NCBI RefSeq assembly: GCF_013387495.1
Contig: NZ_JABZEE010000013.1
Location: 184,239-248,238, forward strand
Direction: 5' to 3'
Origin: Streptomyces sp. PKU-EA00015
GTDB taxonomy: Bacteria > Actinomycetota > Actinomycetes > Streptomycetales > Streptomycetaceae
Length of the DNA: 64,000 bases
Of the stretch, positions 26,539-34,290 are shown piece by piece; position 1 is the stretch's first letter; each line of letters starts with the position of its first letter. The notes below the pieces were generated by a model. It ran no database searches and had not been told where the DNA came from. It was given only the letters and a program-made list of their open reading frames with translations. The position numbers and the translations under genes are program-made.

Positions 26539-27486
26539 TCAGCGGCTGCGGCCGGACGTCAGTGCCCGCGTCAGGATCGGCGGGAGCAGGTCCCGGGCCA
26601 GACGGCGGGCGAGGGAGCGGCGGGCGGGAGCCGCCGCCGGGGACGGTGCGGGAGCGGGTGGCGGGGTGGCGGGATCCGGCTCGGGGGCGGGCCGCGGGAG
26701 CGGCTCGTTGCGCGAGACCGGCGGGGCCGGCGGCTGCGCCTTGGGACCCTTGATACGGATCAGGGGCAGGCCCGCGACCTCCTCCACCCCGTGCCACACG
26801 TCCGTCCGCGTCGCCAGGAACTCCAGCAGCTCCTCGGTGAACGGGGCGGGATCGCCCCACGTCCCGTACAGCTTGCTGCCCGTGATCACGATCGGCTTGA
26901 GGCCGGTCGTCGACACCGCGCCCCACACCGCCGCCGAGACCCCTGGGCAGTGCTCGGCCCGGAAGTCGTCGAAGGCCACGATCCCGTCGGGGAGCAGGAG
27001 TTCCCGCGCCGCGGCCACGTCGCCGTGGACGTGCTCGTACAGGTGGGACGCGTCGACGTGGACGAAGCGGCAGGTGGCGGCCTCGACGCGGGAGGTGATG
27101 ACGGACGTCGGCGCCTGCACCACGGTCGGCAGCTCGTCGTGGAAGGAGAGGTAGTTGGCCTCGAAGGCCCGGCGCGTCAGCGTCGCGTAAGAGCGGTCCA
27201 TCTCCGCGCTGTTGGGGTCGTCCGGCGCCTCGGAGTCGAACAGGTCGCAGACGGTGAAGGTCTCCCCTTCCCGCAGATAGCCCCCGAGGAAGATCGCACT
27301 CTTGCCCATGTAGGCGCCGAGCTCCAGAAGGTCACCCTTCATGTCCGTGTCTCTCTGACGGGTCAGGAACCAGTCGAAGATCAGCTGATCGACCGGCCAG
27401 AACCAGCCCTTGACGTCCGCGAACCGCTCCGGCCTGGGAAGTTCTTCCGCGGCCGTCCCCTCGGCGGGGGTACTTGTCTGCGACAT
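26539..27486 (-). CDS. TylF/MycF-type class I methyltransferase
   Basis: 315 residues. Residues 30-235 resemble the TylF/macrocin O-methyltransferase family: KGDLLELGAYMGKSAIFLGGYL (SAM site), FTVCDLFDS, FVHVDASHLYEHVHGDV, and IVAFDDFR, whose acidic residues bind Mg2+. The family methylates sugar hydroxyls in macrolides and polysaccharides. The last 80 residues are Pro/Ala/Arg-rich and probably disordered. It lies at the end of a run with an unknown protein and a polyprenol glycosyltransferase, which suggests decoration of a surface glycan. A 22-bp tandem repeat lies upstream. Confidence 0.82.
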   Translation of the reverse strand: MSQTSTPAEGTAAEELPRPERFADVKGWFWPVDQLIFDWFLTRQRDTDMKGDLLELGAYMGKSAIFLGGYLREGETFTVCDLFDSEAPDDPNSAEMDRSYATLTRRAFEANYLSFHDELPTVVQAPTSVITSRVEAATCRFVHVDASHLYEHVHGDVAAARELLLPDGIVAFDDFRAEHCPGVSAAVWGAVSTTGLKPIVITGSKLYGTWGDPAPFTEELLEFLATRTDVWHGVEEVAGLPLIRIKGPKAQPPAPPVSRNEPLPRPAPEPDPATPPPAPAPSPAAAPARRSLARRLARDLLPPILTRALTSGRSR

Positions 27487-27509
27487 GCACCGGTCCTACA
27501 GCAGGAAGG

Positions 27510-27585
27510 TGTCCGGCATCCGTCCGCCACGTGTCCGGAATCCTTCCGCCACGCGTCCGGCGGCTGTCGGGCACGCGTGCGGCAC
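27510..27585. repeat. 22-bp tandem repeat, about 3.5 copies, upstream of the methyltransferase
   Basis: Units start at 27510, 27532 and 27554, with a fragment at 27576. The first two differ at three positions; the third is more diverged but keeps (T/C)GTCCGG ... CACG. The 22-bp period is about two helical turns, a phasing seen in multi-site operators. The array begins 24 bp upstream of the methyltransferase start. Confidence 0.75.
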
Positions 27586-27625
27586 CTCCCTCCAGGGCGC
27601 GACGCGGACCCCGGCGACGTCTGCG

Positions 27626-28276
27626 TCAGCTAAAGATGATCATCGAGCCCTGCCCGAGGCTCCGTGTCGCCGCCGCATGCAGCCCCAGCCACACGTGCCG
27701 CTCCCGCGCGAACGGACTCTCGTCGTACGGGATCGGACCGGCGGGCTCCTCCAGGGCGGTGGGACGCTCCGGCGGCTCCGGCGCGGCCGGCGGGTTCGCC
27801 GGGTCGATGCCGATCGCGCAGGCCACGTACTCCAGTTCGCGCAGAAGACCCTGAGTGGAACCCAACGGGCCGCCGCCCTCCAGCAGTTCGTCGTTGAACA
27901 GCGGCGCGGGGAAGTCCACCGGGACGTACGCGCCCGCGTGGTCGTAGTGCCACACCAGGTGCGACTGCTGCGCAGTCGACTCGAACATCTCCAGCAACTG
28001 CTCGTAGTCGCCGCCGAGTTCGTCGACGGGCGTCACCGCGAGACCGCACAGCTGAAGCAGGTAGGCGCGCCGCAGGAAGTGCAGCGCGTCGTAGTCGAAG
28101 CCGGCGACCGGTGCGACGTCGCCCGACAGGCCCGGCATGTAGGCGAAGACGGGCACGGTGGGCAGACCCGCGCCGGTCAGGGCCTTGTCGTAGGAGGCGA
28201 TCTCTTCGGCGAAGGGGTTGTCGGGGCTGTGGCACAGCACGTCGACAAGGGGGACCAGCCACAGGTCACAGGCCAA
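27626..28276 (-). CDS. Conserved protein of unknown function in a glycan-related run
   Basis: 216 residues, soluble with no membrane span or signal peptide. It is rich in aromatic residues (YDALHFLRRAYLLQLC, LVWHYDHAGAYVPVDFPAPLF) and has no motif I recognise. The start at 28276 (TTG) is uncertain because no strong ribosome site precedes it. It lies between the glycosyltransferase and the TylF-type methyltransferase on the same strand, 121 and 139 bp apart, so co-expression is plausible. Possible immunity or binding protein, but this is not supported by sequence. Confidence 0.65.
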   Translation of the reverse strand: MACDLWLVPLVDVLCHSPDNPFAEEIASYDKALTGAGLPTVPVFAYMPGLSGDVAPVAGFDYDALHFLRRAYLLQLCGLAVTPVDELGGDYEQLLEMFESTAQQSHLVWHYDHAGAYVPVDFPAPLFNDELLEGGGPLGSTQGLLRELEYVACAIGIDPANPPAAPEPPERPTALEEPAGPIPYDESPFARERHVWLGLHAAATRSLGQGSMIIFS

Positions 28277-28397
28277 GGGAAGGCTCGCTCTCAGCGGTTC
28301 GGACGGGTTCTCCCCCTGGCTGCGCCAGGAGGGCGGTGGGTCGCGGACGGTGGCCGGGACAGCGTAATGCCGTGCGGAGGACCGGCGAAGAGGGCCC

Positions 28398-30830
28398 TCA
28401 TCGCGTACCGCCTTCCGCCCCCACGTCCCATACCCATACCCCGGCCACGCGCTCTCCCGGCCTGCCCAGCAGTTTCGTGACCGTCTCGTAGAGCGCCTGC
28501 TCGTGGTACTGCGGCGGCAGCACCACCACGCCGGCCCTCCAGGCGGCGAGGTCCGCGCGGGCCTGCGCCTGCCAGTTGGGACCGATCACGGGGACCCGGC
28601 CGGTGTTGCGGACGTCGGAGAGCAGGTTGGAGGTGTGGCGGGGTGTCGCACCGTAGATCCCGATGCGGTCGGGGCCCCAGGGGCCGTTGAAGTAGCCGCC
28701 GGCGACCGGGAATCCGAGGCCGTTCGCCGACTGCCAGTGCAGGGCGTCCGCGCTGCCCGGCGTCGGCAGCGGCACGGTGACCAGCGACTCGCCCTCGCCG
28801 AGGTAGGAGCGGTACGCGCCGTGGGTGATGAAGCCCGGCACCTCCGCCCGCTCCCGTACCGGGTAGGGGGTCGGGAGCACCGGGATCAGCGCCGCCGCCA
28901 GCGCCGCGAAGCCCGCTGCCCGCAGGCCCCGGGGGCGGTTCTCCGCAGCCGCGAGACGGTCGGCGGCGAGTGCGAGCAGCATGCCGAGCACGGGCGCGCA
29001 CACCATCGCCACCCGCGACTCGATGACCGACTCGAACAGCGGCTGGTGCGCGAGCGCCCGCCAGGGCCCGGTCAGCACGATGTCCGTGTACGGGATGCGG
29101 AACCTCGGTCCGAGCGACAGGAACGCGGCGGCCGCCGCCGTGAACGCCAGCGCCTTCACCACCGCCAGCCGCCACCACTGGATCACCAGTGCGGCGCTCA
29201 GCGCGATCAGCGGCCAGCCGAAGAAGGCGTTCTGCTCGGTGCGGTTCATCGCGAGCGGATCGGCGCCCGCGTCCGAGCCGAGCAGGGCACGACCCGAGAA
29301 CTGCAGGAACGCGAGCGGGCTGTTGCCCGCGTTGTCGCCGTGCAGCACGCTCTTGTAGCTCTGCGGCCCGAAGAACTGCCAGCCGAGCGGGAACGCCACC
29401 AGCGGCAGGCACACCAGCAGCGCGATCCCGAGCCCGCGCAGCAGCGGCCGCCACGCAGCCCGGGCCACGTCGCGCCGCGCGAGCGCGTACGAGAGGGCGA
29501 ACAGCAGCATGCCCACGGCGGCGAGCAGCAGCGGCTCCTCGCCGAGGAAGATCTGGTACGTCGCGAACAGGCCGAGCAGCACGCCGTCGCGGACCACGTT
29601 CCGGCCCTCGCACAGCCGCAGCGCCCGGTCGACGATCAGCGGCAGCATGAACAGGACGAGGAAGTTCGGGTGTGCGTTCCCGTGCGAGATCATCGGCGGC
29701 GCGAAGGCGGCGAAGGCGCCGCCGAGCGCGGCGGCGGCTCTGTTGCGGACGAGCCGCCGGGCGATCAGCCAGTACCAGGAGACGGCGGTCGCGGTCAGGC
29801 CGAGGGTGAGGACGAGCGCCCAGGTGACGGTCGGCCCGAAGGCCAGCGTGACGGGGGTCAGGGGGACGGACAGGCCCAGCATGACCGTGTTGGCCATCAG
29901 GTTCACGCCCTCGGGATATCCCTGGAGGGTGGTGAACAGCGGATTGCGCAGATGCGTGACGTTGTCGGCGGTGACCGCGAAGAACCACTCCCACTGGTTC
30001 TGGTCCTGGCCGGCGTCGCGCAGGTAGCCGCGGTCGAGGTCCGCCCACAGGCCCTGGTAGAGCAGGACGGACGCGAGGAGGAAGAGCCCGGCGACGGCGA
30101 GGTCCGCGCGCCGCACGGCACGGGTCCGCAGCCGCAGCAGCTCCAGCAGCACCTTGCCGTAGTCGGCGGGCCTGACCTTGGATCCGGCGACGTGCGACCA
30201 GCGCACCGGGACCTCGGTCACGGGCCAGCCCTCGCGGCGGAAGAAACGCAGGATCTCGACGTCGATGCCCCACCCGGTGAGCCGCGAGTCGGCGAACGCG
30301 GCGCGTGCCTTGTCGCCGTCGAAGAGTTTGAAGCCGCACTGGGTGTCGCGGATGCCGGGCACCGCGACGAGGCGTATGAGCCGGTTGCCCATGCGGCCGA
30401 GCCACTCGCGCAGGCGCCGCTGGTGCACCTCGATCCGGGCCTCGGGGTGGGCGCGCGAGCCGATGGCGGCCGCGGCGCCGGTGGCGGCGAGCTCGTCGTC
30501 GAGGTGGGCCAGCTCGTCGACGGGGGTGGCGAGGTCGGCGTCGGTGAACAGCACCCGCCGCCCGTAGGAGGCGAGGACGCCCATGCGCAGGGCATGGCCC
30601 TTGCCGCGGTTGGTCCTGCTCGACACGAGCTGGATGCGGGGCTCCTCGGCCGCCGCCTCCTGGGCGATCTTCGCGGTCGCGTCGGTGGAGCCGTCGTCGA
30701 CGACGATCAGCTCCCACTCGCCCCAGCGCTCGGGGTCGGCGCGCAGGAAGGCGCAGACGGCGTGCAGCGTCGGGCCGAGGCGTTCCTCCTCGTTGTACGC
30801 GGGTACGACGACGCTCAGGTCCACGCTCAC
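28398..30830 (-). CDS. Dolichyl-phosphate-type GT2 glycosyltransferase fused to a large membrane domain
   Basis: 810 residues. Residues 1-235 are a GT2 domain of the dolichyl/polyprenyl-phosphate glucosyltransferase (Alg5-like) type: SVVVPAYNEEERLGPTL, VDDGSTD, NRGKGHALRMG, FTDADLATPVDEL, and DTQCGFKLFDG. Residues about 245-810 carry roughly ten membrane spans and a C-terminal extracytoplasmic part, resembling GT-C mannosyltransferases. One protein could therefore make a lipid-linked sugar and transfer it outside. It starts with GTG overlapping the GntR stop by 4 bp. The acceptor is unknown. Confidence 0.85.
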   Translation of the reverse strand: MSVDLSVVVPAYNEEERLGPTLHAVCAFLRADPERWGEWELIVVDDGSTDATAKIAQEAAAEEPRIQLVSSRTNRGKGHALRMGVLASYGRRVLFTDADLATPVDELAHLDDELAATGAAAAIGSRAHPEARIEVHQRRLREWLGRMGNRLIRLVAVPGIRDTQCGFKLFDGDKARAAFADSRLTGWGIDVEILRFFRREGWPVTEVPVRWSHVAGSKVRPADYGKVLLELLRLRTRAVRRADLAVAGLFLLASVLLYQGLWADLDRGYLRDAGQDQNQWEWFFAVTADNVTHLRNPLFTTLQGYPEGVNLMANTVMLGLSVPLTPVTLAFGPTVTWALVLTLGLTATAVSWYWLIARRLVRNRAAAALGGAFAAFAPPMISHGNAHPNFLVLFMLPLIVDRALRLCEGRNVVRDGVLLGLFATYQIFLGEEPLLLAAVGMLLFALSYALARRDVARAAWRPLLRGLGIALLVCLPLVAFPLGWQFFGPQSYKSVLHGDNAGNSPLAFLQFSGRALLGSDAGADPLAMNRTEQNAFFGWPLIALSAALVIQWWRLAVVKALAFTAAAAAFLSLGPRFRIPYTDIVLTGPWRALAHQPLFESVIESRVAMVCAPVLGMLLALAADRLAAAENRPRGLRAAGFAALAAALIPVLPTPYPVRERAEVPGFITHGAYRSYLGEGESLVTVPLPTPGSADALHWQSANGLGFPVAGGYFNGPWGPDRIGIYGATPRHTSNLLSDVRNTGRVPVIGPNWQAQARADLAAWRAGVVVLPPQYHEQALYETVTKLLGRPGERVAGVWVWDVGAEGGTR

Positions 30831-31591
30831 CGCTCGGGCCGGGCGTCGGGGATCCGGGCCGGGGCCGGGCGGTCGTCCGTGGCGAAACCGGACCCGGCAG
30901 CGGGGACCGGTCCGCGTTCGAGCCGGTCCGCCCAGGCGAGCGCGTGCGCGTTGTAGGCGTGGATCTCCCGGCGCACCACCTCCGCGTCACCGTGGGTGAC
31001 GGCGTCCACCACCTTCTCGTGCCCGCTCCACAGCCACTCCGACAGCTCCGGGTCGGACCGCAGGTACGGCACGGCGAACACCCACGCCTGTACGCGCAGC
31101 CGGTGCAGGAACTCGGAGATGTAGTGGTTGGTCACGAGCGCTCCGAGCTCGCGCCAGAACCGCAGGTCGTAGCCGATCAGGATGTCGAGGTCACCGGCGC
31201 GTGCCGCGCGTGCGGCCTCCTCGGCCCGGCGGCGCACGGACAGCAGGGCCGAGACGCCCGGGGCCGCGGAACCGCGCTCCGTGCGCTGCCGGAAGACGCC
31301 GTCGACCACCATCGAGCGCGCCTCGACCATCGTGCGGTAGTCCTCGACGGAGAACCGGTGCACCTTGAAGCCGCGGTGCTGGTCCGATTCGAGCAGCCCC
31401 TGCGCGGACAGGTCCACGAGCGCCTCGCGCACGGGTGTCGCGGAGACGCCGTACTGGTCGGCGATCTGCTTGACCGTGAACTCCTGCCCGGGCTGGAGAC
31501 GCCCGGCGAGCACCTCGTCACGCAGCGCGTCCGCGATCTGCTGCCGCAGGGTGCTGCGTGTGACGGCGGTGGCGCTGGCGTTGCCGGGCAT
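30827..31591 (-). CDS. GntR-family (FadR/FCD type) transcriptional regulator
   Basis: 254 residues. The winged helix is at 15-80 (LRQQIADALRDEVLAGRLQPGQEFTVKQIADQYGVSATPVREALVDLSAQGLL), followed by an all-helical FCD ligand domain to about residue 225. The ATG at 31591 is chosen because a GAAGG site precedes it; the longer frame to 31672 adds a basic stretch without family resemblance. The stop overlaps the glycosyltransferase start (GTGA), so regulator and enzyme are translated together. Ligand unknown. Confidence 0.87.
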   Translation of the reverse strand: MPGNASATAVTRSTLRQQIADALRDEVLAGRLQPGQEFTVKQIADQYGVSATPVREALVDLSAQGLLESDQHRGFKVHRFSVEDYRTMVEARSMVVDGVFRQRTERGSAAPGVSALLSVRRRAEEAARAARAGDLDILIGYDLRFWRELGALVTNHYISEFLHRLRVQAWVFAVPYLRSDPELSEWLWSGHEKVVDAVTHGDAEVVRREIHAYNAHALAWADRLERGPVPAAGSGFATDDRPAPARIPDARPER

Positions 31592-31693
31592 CGTGGTGGC
31601 CTTCTCCTTCTGCTTCGTCCCGGACACGATAGGCCAGGGGTCGTGACGGGGTCGTGGGCATGGGGCCCGCACCGTGACGGAAGCGAGGCGGAT

Positions 31694-32143
31694 GTGACGG
31701 ATGTGTTCGAACCGGCCGACGGCGACGGCGCCCAGGTGTCCGGGGCCGGCCGGGCCGCCGAGGTCCGCACGGCGTTCGAGGGGCTGCTCCAGATCCGCCG
31801 TGTGACCAACGCGACGGCCGCGGACCCGGCGGCCGTCCCCGCGCCCTGGGAGCTGAACCGCATGGTGCGCGCGGTGTCCCTGGCCCTGGAGGCGGCCGGC
31901 TTCCCGCCGTCGGCGGTGGGCGCCGACGGCACGAGGACGGCGACCGGCTACCGCGTCCGCCCCGGAGAGCGTCCGGCCACGGTGTACGTGGAGTGGCTGG
32001 GCCCGCCGGGCGGCGGCGCGGCGCAGGCGGAGGAGGCCGAGCTGACGGCGTGCGCGGCGGCCCTGGGGCGCCTCGGCTGGGAGGCGCTGCTGTACCGGGG
32101 CCCGCGGCGCCGGCGCTTCCTGGAGGTGGAGCGGGGGGTGTGA
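31694..32143 (+). CDS. Small protein of unknown function
   Basis: 149 residues, divergent from the GntR gene. It has an alternating helix/strand layout (AAEVRTAFEGLLQIRRVTN, WELNRMVRAVSLALEAAGFPPS, ATVYVEWLGPP, LTACAAALGRLGWEALLYRG) and a C-terminal basic segment. No known family is recognised. The GTG at 31694 fits the coding pattern, though the ribosome site is weak; the GTG at 31700 is an alternative. It ends 30 bp before the convergent GlxA-type regulator. Confidence 0.6.
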   Translation: MTDVFEPADGDGAQVSGAGRAAEVRTAFEGLLQIRRVTNATAADPAAVPAPWELNRMVRAVSLALEAAGFPPSAVGADGTRTATGYRVRPGERPATVYVEWLGPPGGGAAQAEEAELTACAAALGRLGWEALLYRGPRRRRFLEVERGV

Positions 32144-32173
32144 GCGGCCGCCGGGGCCCCTGGCACCGATGGG

Positions 32174-33187
32174 CTACGAGGGGACGGGCTCGCCGCGCCC
32201 CGTGGCCGGCTCGCCCGCCCGGGCGCGGAACGTCTGGCGGTACGCCATCGGCGACACCCCGATCGCCGCGGCCATGTGCTGGCGCAGCGACGCCGCCGTG
32301 CCGAAGCCCGACTCCGCCGCGACCCGGTCCACGGGGAGGTCCGTCGTCTCCAGCAGGCGGCGGGCGTGCTCGACGCGCTGGCGGGTCAGCCACTGGACCG
32401 GCGTCGTGCCGACCTCCTCGCGGAAGCGGCGGGAGAACGTGCGCACGCTCATCCGGGCGTGCGCGGCCAGTTCCGCAAGGGTGAGCGGGCCGCCCAGCCG
32501 GCCGAGTGCCCACGCGCGGGTCGCGGAGGTCGACGCCGCGGACGACGGCGGCACCGGCCGCTCGATGAACTGGGCCTGGCCGCCGTCCCGCCACGGCGGC
32601 ACGACGCACCGCCGCGCCACCCGGTTGGCGACCTCGCTGCCGTGGTCGCGGCGCAGCAGGTGCAGGCACAAATCCACCCCGGCCGCGACGCCCGCCGCCG
32701 TCAGCACGTCCCCGTCGTCGACGAACAGCACGCCCGGGTCGACCTCGACCCCGGGGAAGGCGCGCTGGAACTCCTCCGCCTCGTTCCAGTGCGTGGTGGC
32801 GCGGCGGCCGTCGAGCAGGCCGGCGGTGGCGAGGACGTACGCGGCGGTGCAGATGGACACGACGCGGGCGCCGGGGCGGAGCGTCGTGAGGGCGGCGGCG
32901 AGCGGCGCGGGCAGCCACTCCTGGGGCCGGTCCGGGCCGCAGGTGAACGGCGGGACGACGAGCGTGTCCGCCGTCGCGAGCACGTCGAGCCCGTGCTCGA
33001 CGGTGACGGAGAAGTCGGCGCTGGTGCGCACCGTGCCGCCGTCGATGCCGCAGGTGATCACCTCGTACAGCGGTTCGCCGCCGGGCCCTCGGGCAGTGCC
33101 GAAGATCCGGACCGGGATGCTCATCTCGAAGGGGTAGACGCCGTCGAGCGCGAGGACGACGACGCGGTGCGGGGCGGAGGAGACCAT
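32174..33187 (-). CDS. GlxA-family regulator (DJ-1/PfpI sensor plus AraC HTH)
   Basis: 337 residues. Residues 5-195 are a DJ-1/PfpI-like domain with the nucleophile-elbow region VVSICTAAYVLATAGLLDG. Residues 225-320 are an AraC-type pair of HTHs (LAELAAHARMSVRTFSRRFREEVGTTPVQWLTRQRVEHARRLL, then VAAESGFGTAASLRQHMAAAIGVSPMAYRQTFR). Such proteins act as activators that sense small metabolites. The ATG at 33187 (MVSSAP) is chosen because AAGGA precedes it; two upstream starts are possible. It is divergent from an MDR oxidoreductase with operator-like palindromes between. Confidence 0.88.
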   Translation of the reverse strand: MVSSAPHRVVVLALDGVYPFEMSIPVRIFGTARGPGGEPLYEVITCGIDGGTVRTSADFSVTVEHGLDVLATADTLVVPPFTCGPDRPQEWLPAPLAAALTTLRPGARVVSICTAAYVLATAGLLDGRRATTHWNEAEEFQRAFPGVEVDPGVLFVDDGDVLTAAGVAAGVDLCLHLLRRDHGSEVANRVARRCVVPPWRDGGQAQFIERPVPPSSAASTSATRAWALGRLGGPLTLAELAAHARMSVRTFSRRFREEVGTTPVQWLTRQRVEHARRLLETTDLPVDRVAAESGFGTAASLRQHMAAAIGVSPMAYRQTFRARAGEPATGRGEPVPS

Positions 33188-33275
33188 GGCCGGATCCTTG
33201 CACATCATGGCCATCCGGCCACTCGAATGCGGCTTTCCGCTGCCGCAGGGTTGATCACGGCCCCGATCGGGGCCG
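33187..33275. promoter_or_regulatory. Operator-like palindromes between GlxA-type regulator and oxidoreductase
   Basis: TGGCCGGAT (33187-33195) and ATCCGGCCA (33213-33221) are perfect inverted 9-bp arms 17 bp apart, overlapping the regulator start. CGGCCCCGATCGGGGCCG (33258-33275) is a perfect 18-bp palindrome 25 bp before the oxidoreductase ATG. Together they suggest joint control by the divergent regulator. Confidence 0.5.
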
Positions 33276-33300
33276 ATTCCCCTGACGAGGAGCGGACATC

Positions 33301-34236
33301 ATGCGGGCCATCAGGCAGGACACACTCGGCGGACCGGACGTGCTGAAGCTCGTCGAGACCGACCGCCCGGAGCCCGGTCCCTCGGAGGTCCTGGTGCGGG
33401 TCCACGCCGCCGGGGTCAACCCGACGGACTGGTGGCACCGTTCGACGGGCGGGCTTCTCGGCGACGGACGTCCGGTGCCGCTCGGCTGGGACGTGTCCGG
33501 CGTCGTGGAGGCCGTCGGTCTCGGCGTGACGATGTACCGGCCGGGCGACGAGGTGTTCGGCATGCCCCGGCTGCCCGAACCGGCGGGCGCGTACGCGGAG
33601 TTCATGACCTCACCGGCCCGCCATCTGGCCCGCAAGCCGGCCGGGATCTCGCACGTGGAGGCCGCCGCCCTGCCGATCGCCGCGCTCACCGCCTGGCAGT
33701 CGCTGGTCGACACCGCCGGCGTACGCCCCGGGCAGCGCGTGCTGGTGCACGCGGCGGCCGGCGGCGTCGGACACCTGGCCGTCCAGATCGCCAAGGCACG
33801 GGGCGCGTACGTGATCGGCACGGCGAGCGCGGCCAAGCACGCCTTCGTGCGGGGGCTCGGCGCCGACGAGGTCGTCGACTACCGGACGACTGACTTCACC
33901 GAGGCCGTCGAGGACATGGACGTGGTCCTGGACGCCGTGGGCGGTGAGTACGGGCCGCGGTCCCTGGAGGTGCTCCGGCCGGGCGGCACGCTGGTCTCCC
34001 TCACCTCGCCCGCCGAGGCGTACCTCGCCGGGGAGGCCGAACAGCGCGGCCTGCGCGCCGGGTTCACGATCGTGGAGCCCGACAACGGCGGGCTGCGGGA
34101 GATCGCCGCGCTGGTCGAGTCGGGCAGGCTGCGCGTGCACGTGGACACGGTGCTGCCACTGGAGCAGGCCGGCAAGGCGCACGAGATCGGCGAGACGGGC
34201 CGGACGCAGGGAAAGATCGTGCTCACTGTCGTGTGA
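33301..34236 (+). CDS. MDR-family NADP-dependent oxidoreductase (quinone reductase type)
   Basis: 311 residues. A GroES-like N-terminal domain (VHAAGVNPTDWWHR, GWDVSGVVEAVG, GDEVFGMPR) is followed by a Rossmann domain with LVHAAAGGVGHLAVQIAKARGA and the C-terminal HEIGETGRTQGKIVLTV. This is the zinc-independent quinone oxidoreductase/enoyl reductase branch of MDR proteins. GAGGAG precedes the ATG. It is divergent from, and probably controlled by, the GlxA-type regulator, so it may detoxify an electrophile. A bidirectional terminator follows. Confidence 0.9.
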   Translation: MRAIRQDTLGGPDVLKLVETDRPEPGPSEVLVRVHAAGVNPTDWWHRSTGGLLGDGRPVPLGWDVSGVVEAVGLGVTMYRPGDEVFGMPRLPEPAGAYAEFMTSPARHLARKPAGISHVEAAALPIAALTAWQSLVDTAGVRPGQRVLVHAAAGGVGHLAVQIAKARGAYVIGTASAAKHAFVRGLGADEVVDYRTTDFTEAVEDMDVVLDAVGGEYGPRSLEVLRPGGTLVSLTSPAEAYLAGEAEQRGLRAGFTIVEPDNGGLREIAALVESGRLRVHVDTVLPLEQAGKAHEIGETGRTQGKIVLTVV

Positions 34237-34243
34237 GCGGGCG

Positions 34244-34280
34244 CCCGAGGGGCGCCGCCGCGCGGGCGGCGCCCCTCGGG
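34244..34280. terminator. Bidirectional terminator, oxidoreductase / FG-GAP gene
   Basis: A perfect 16-bp GC stem (34244-34259 with 34265-34280) and a 5-nt loop in the 54-bp gap between convergent genes. Confidence 0.85.
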
Positions 34281-34290
34281 GCCGTGGTGC

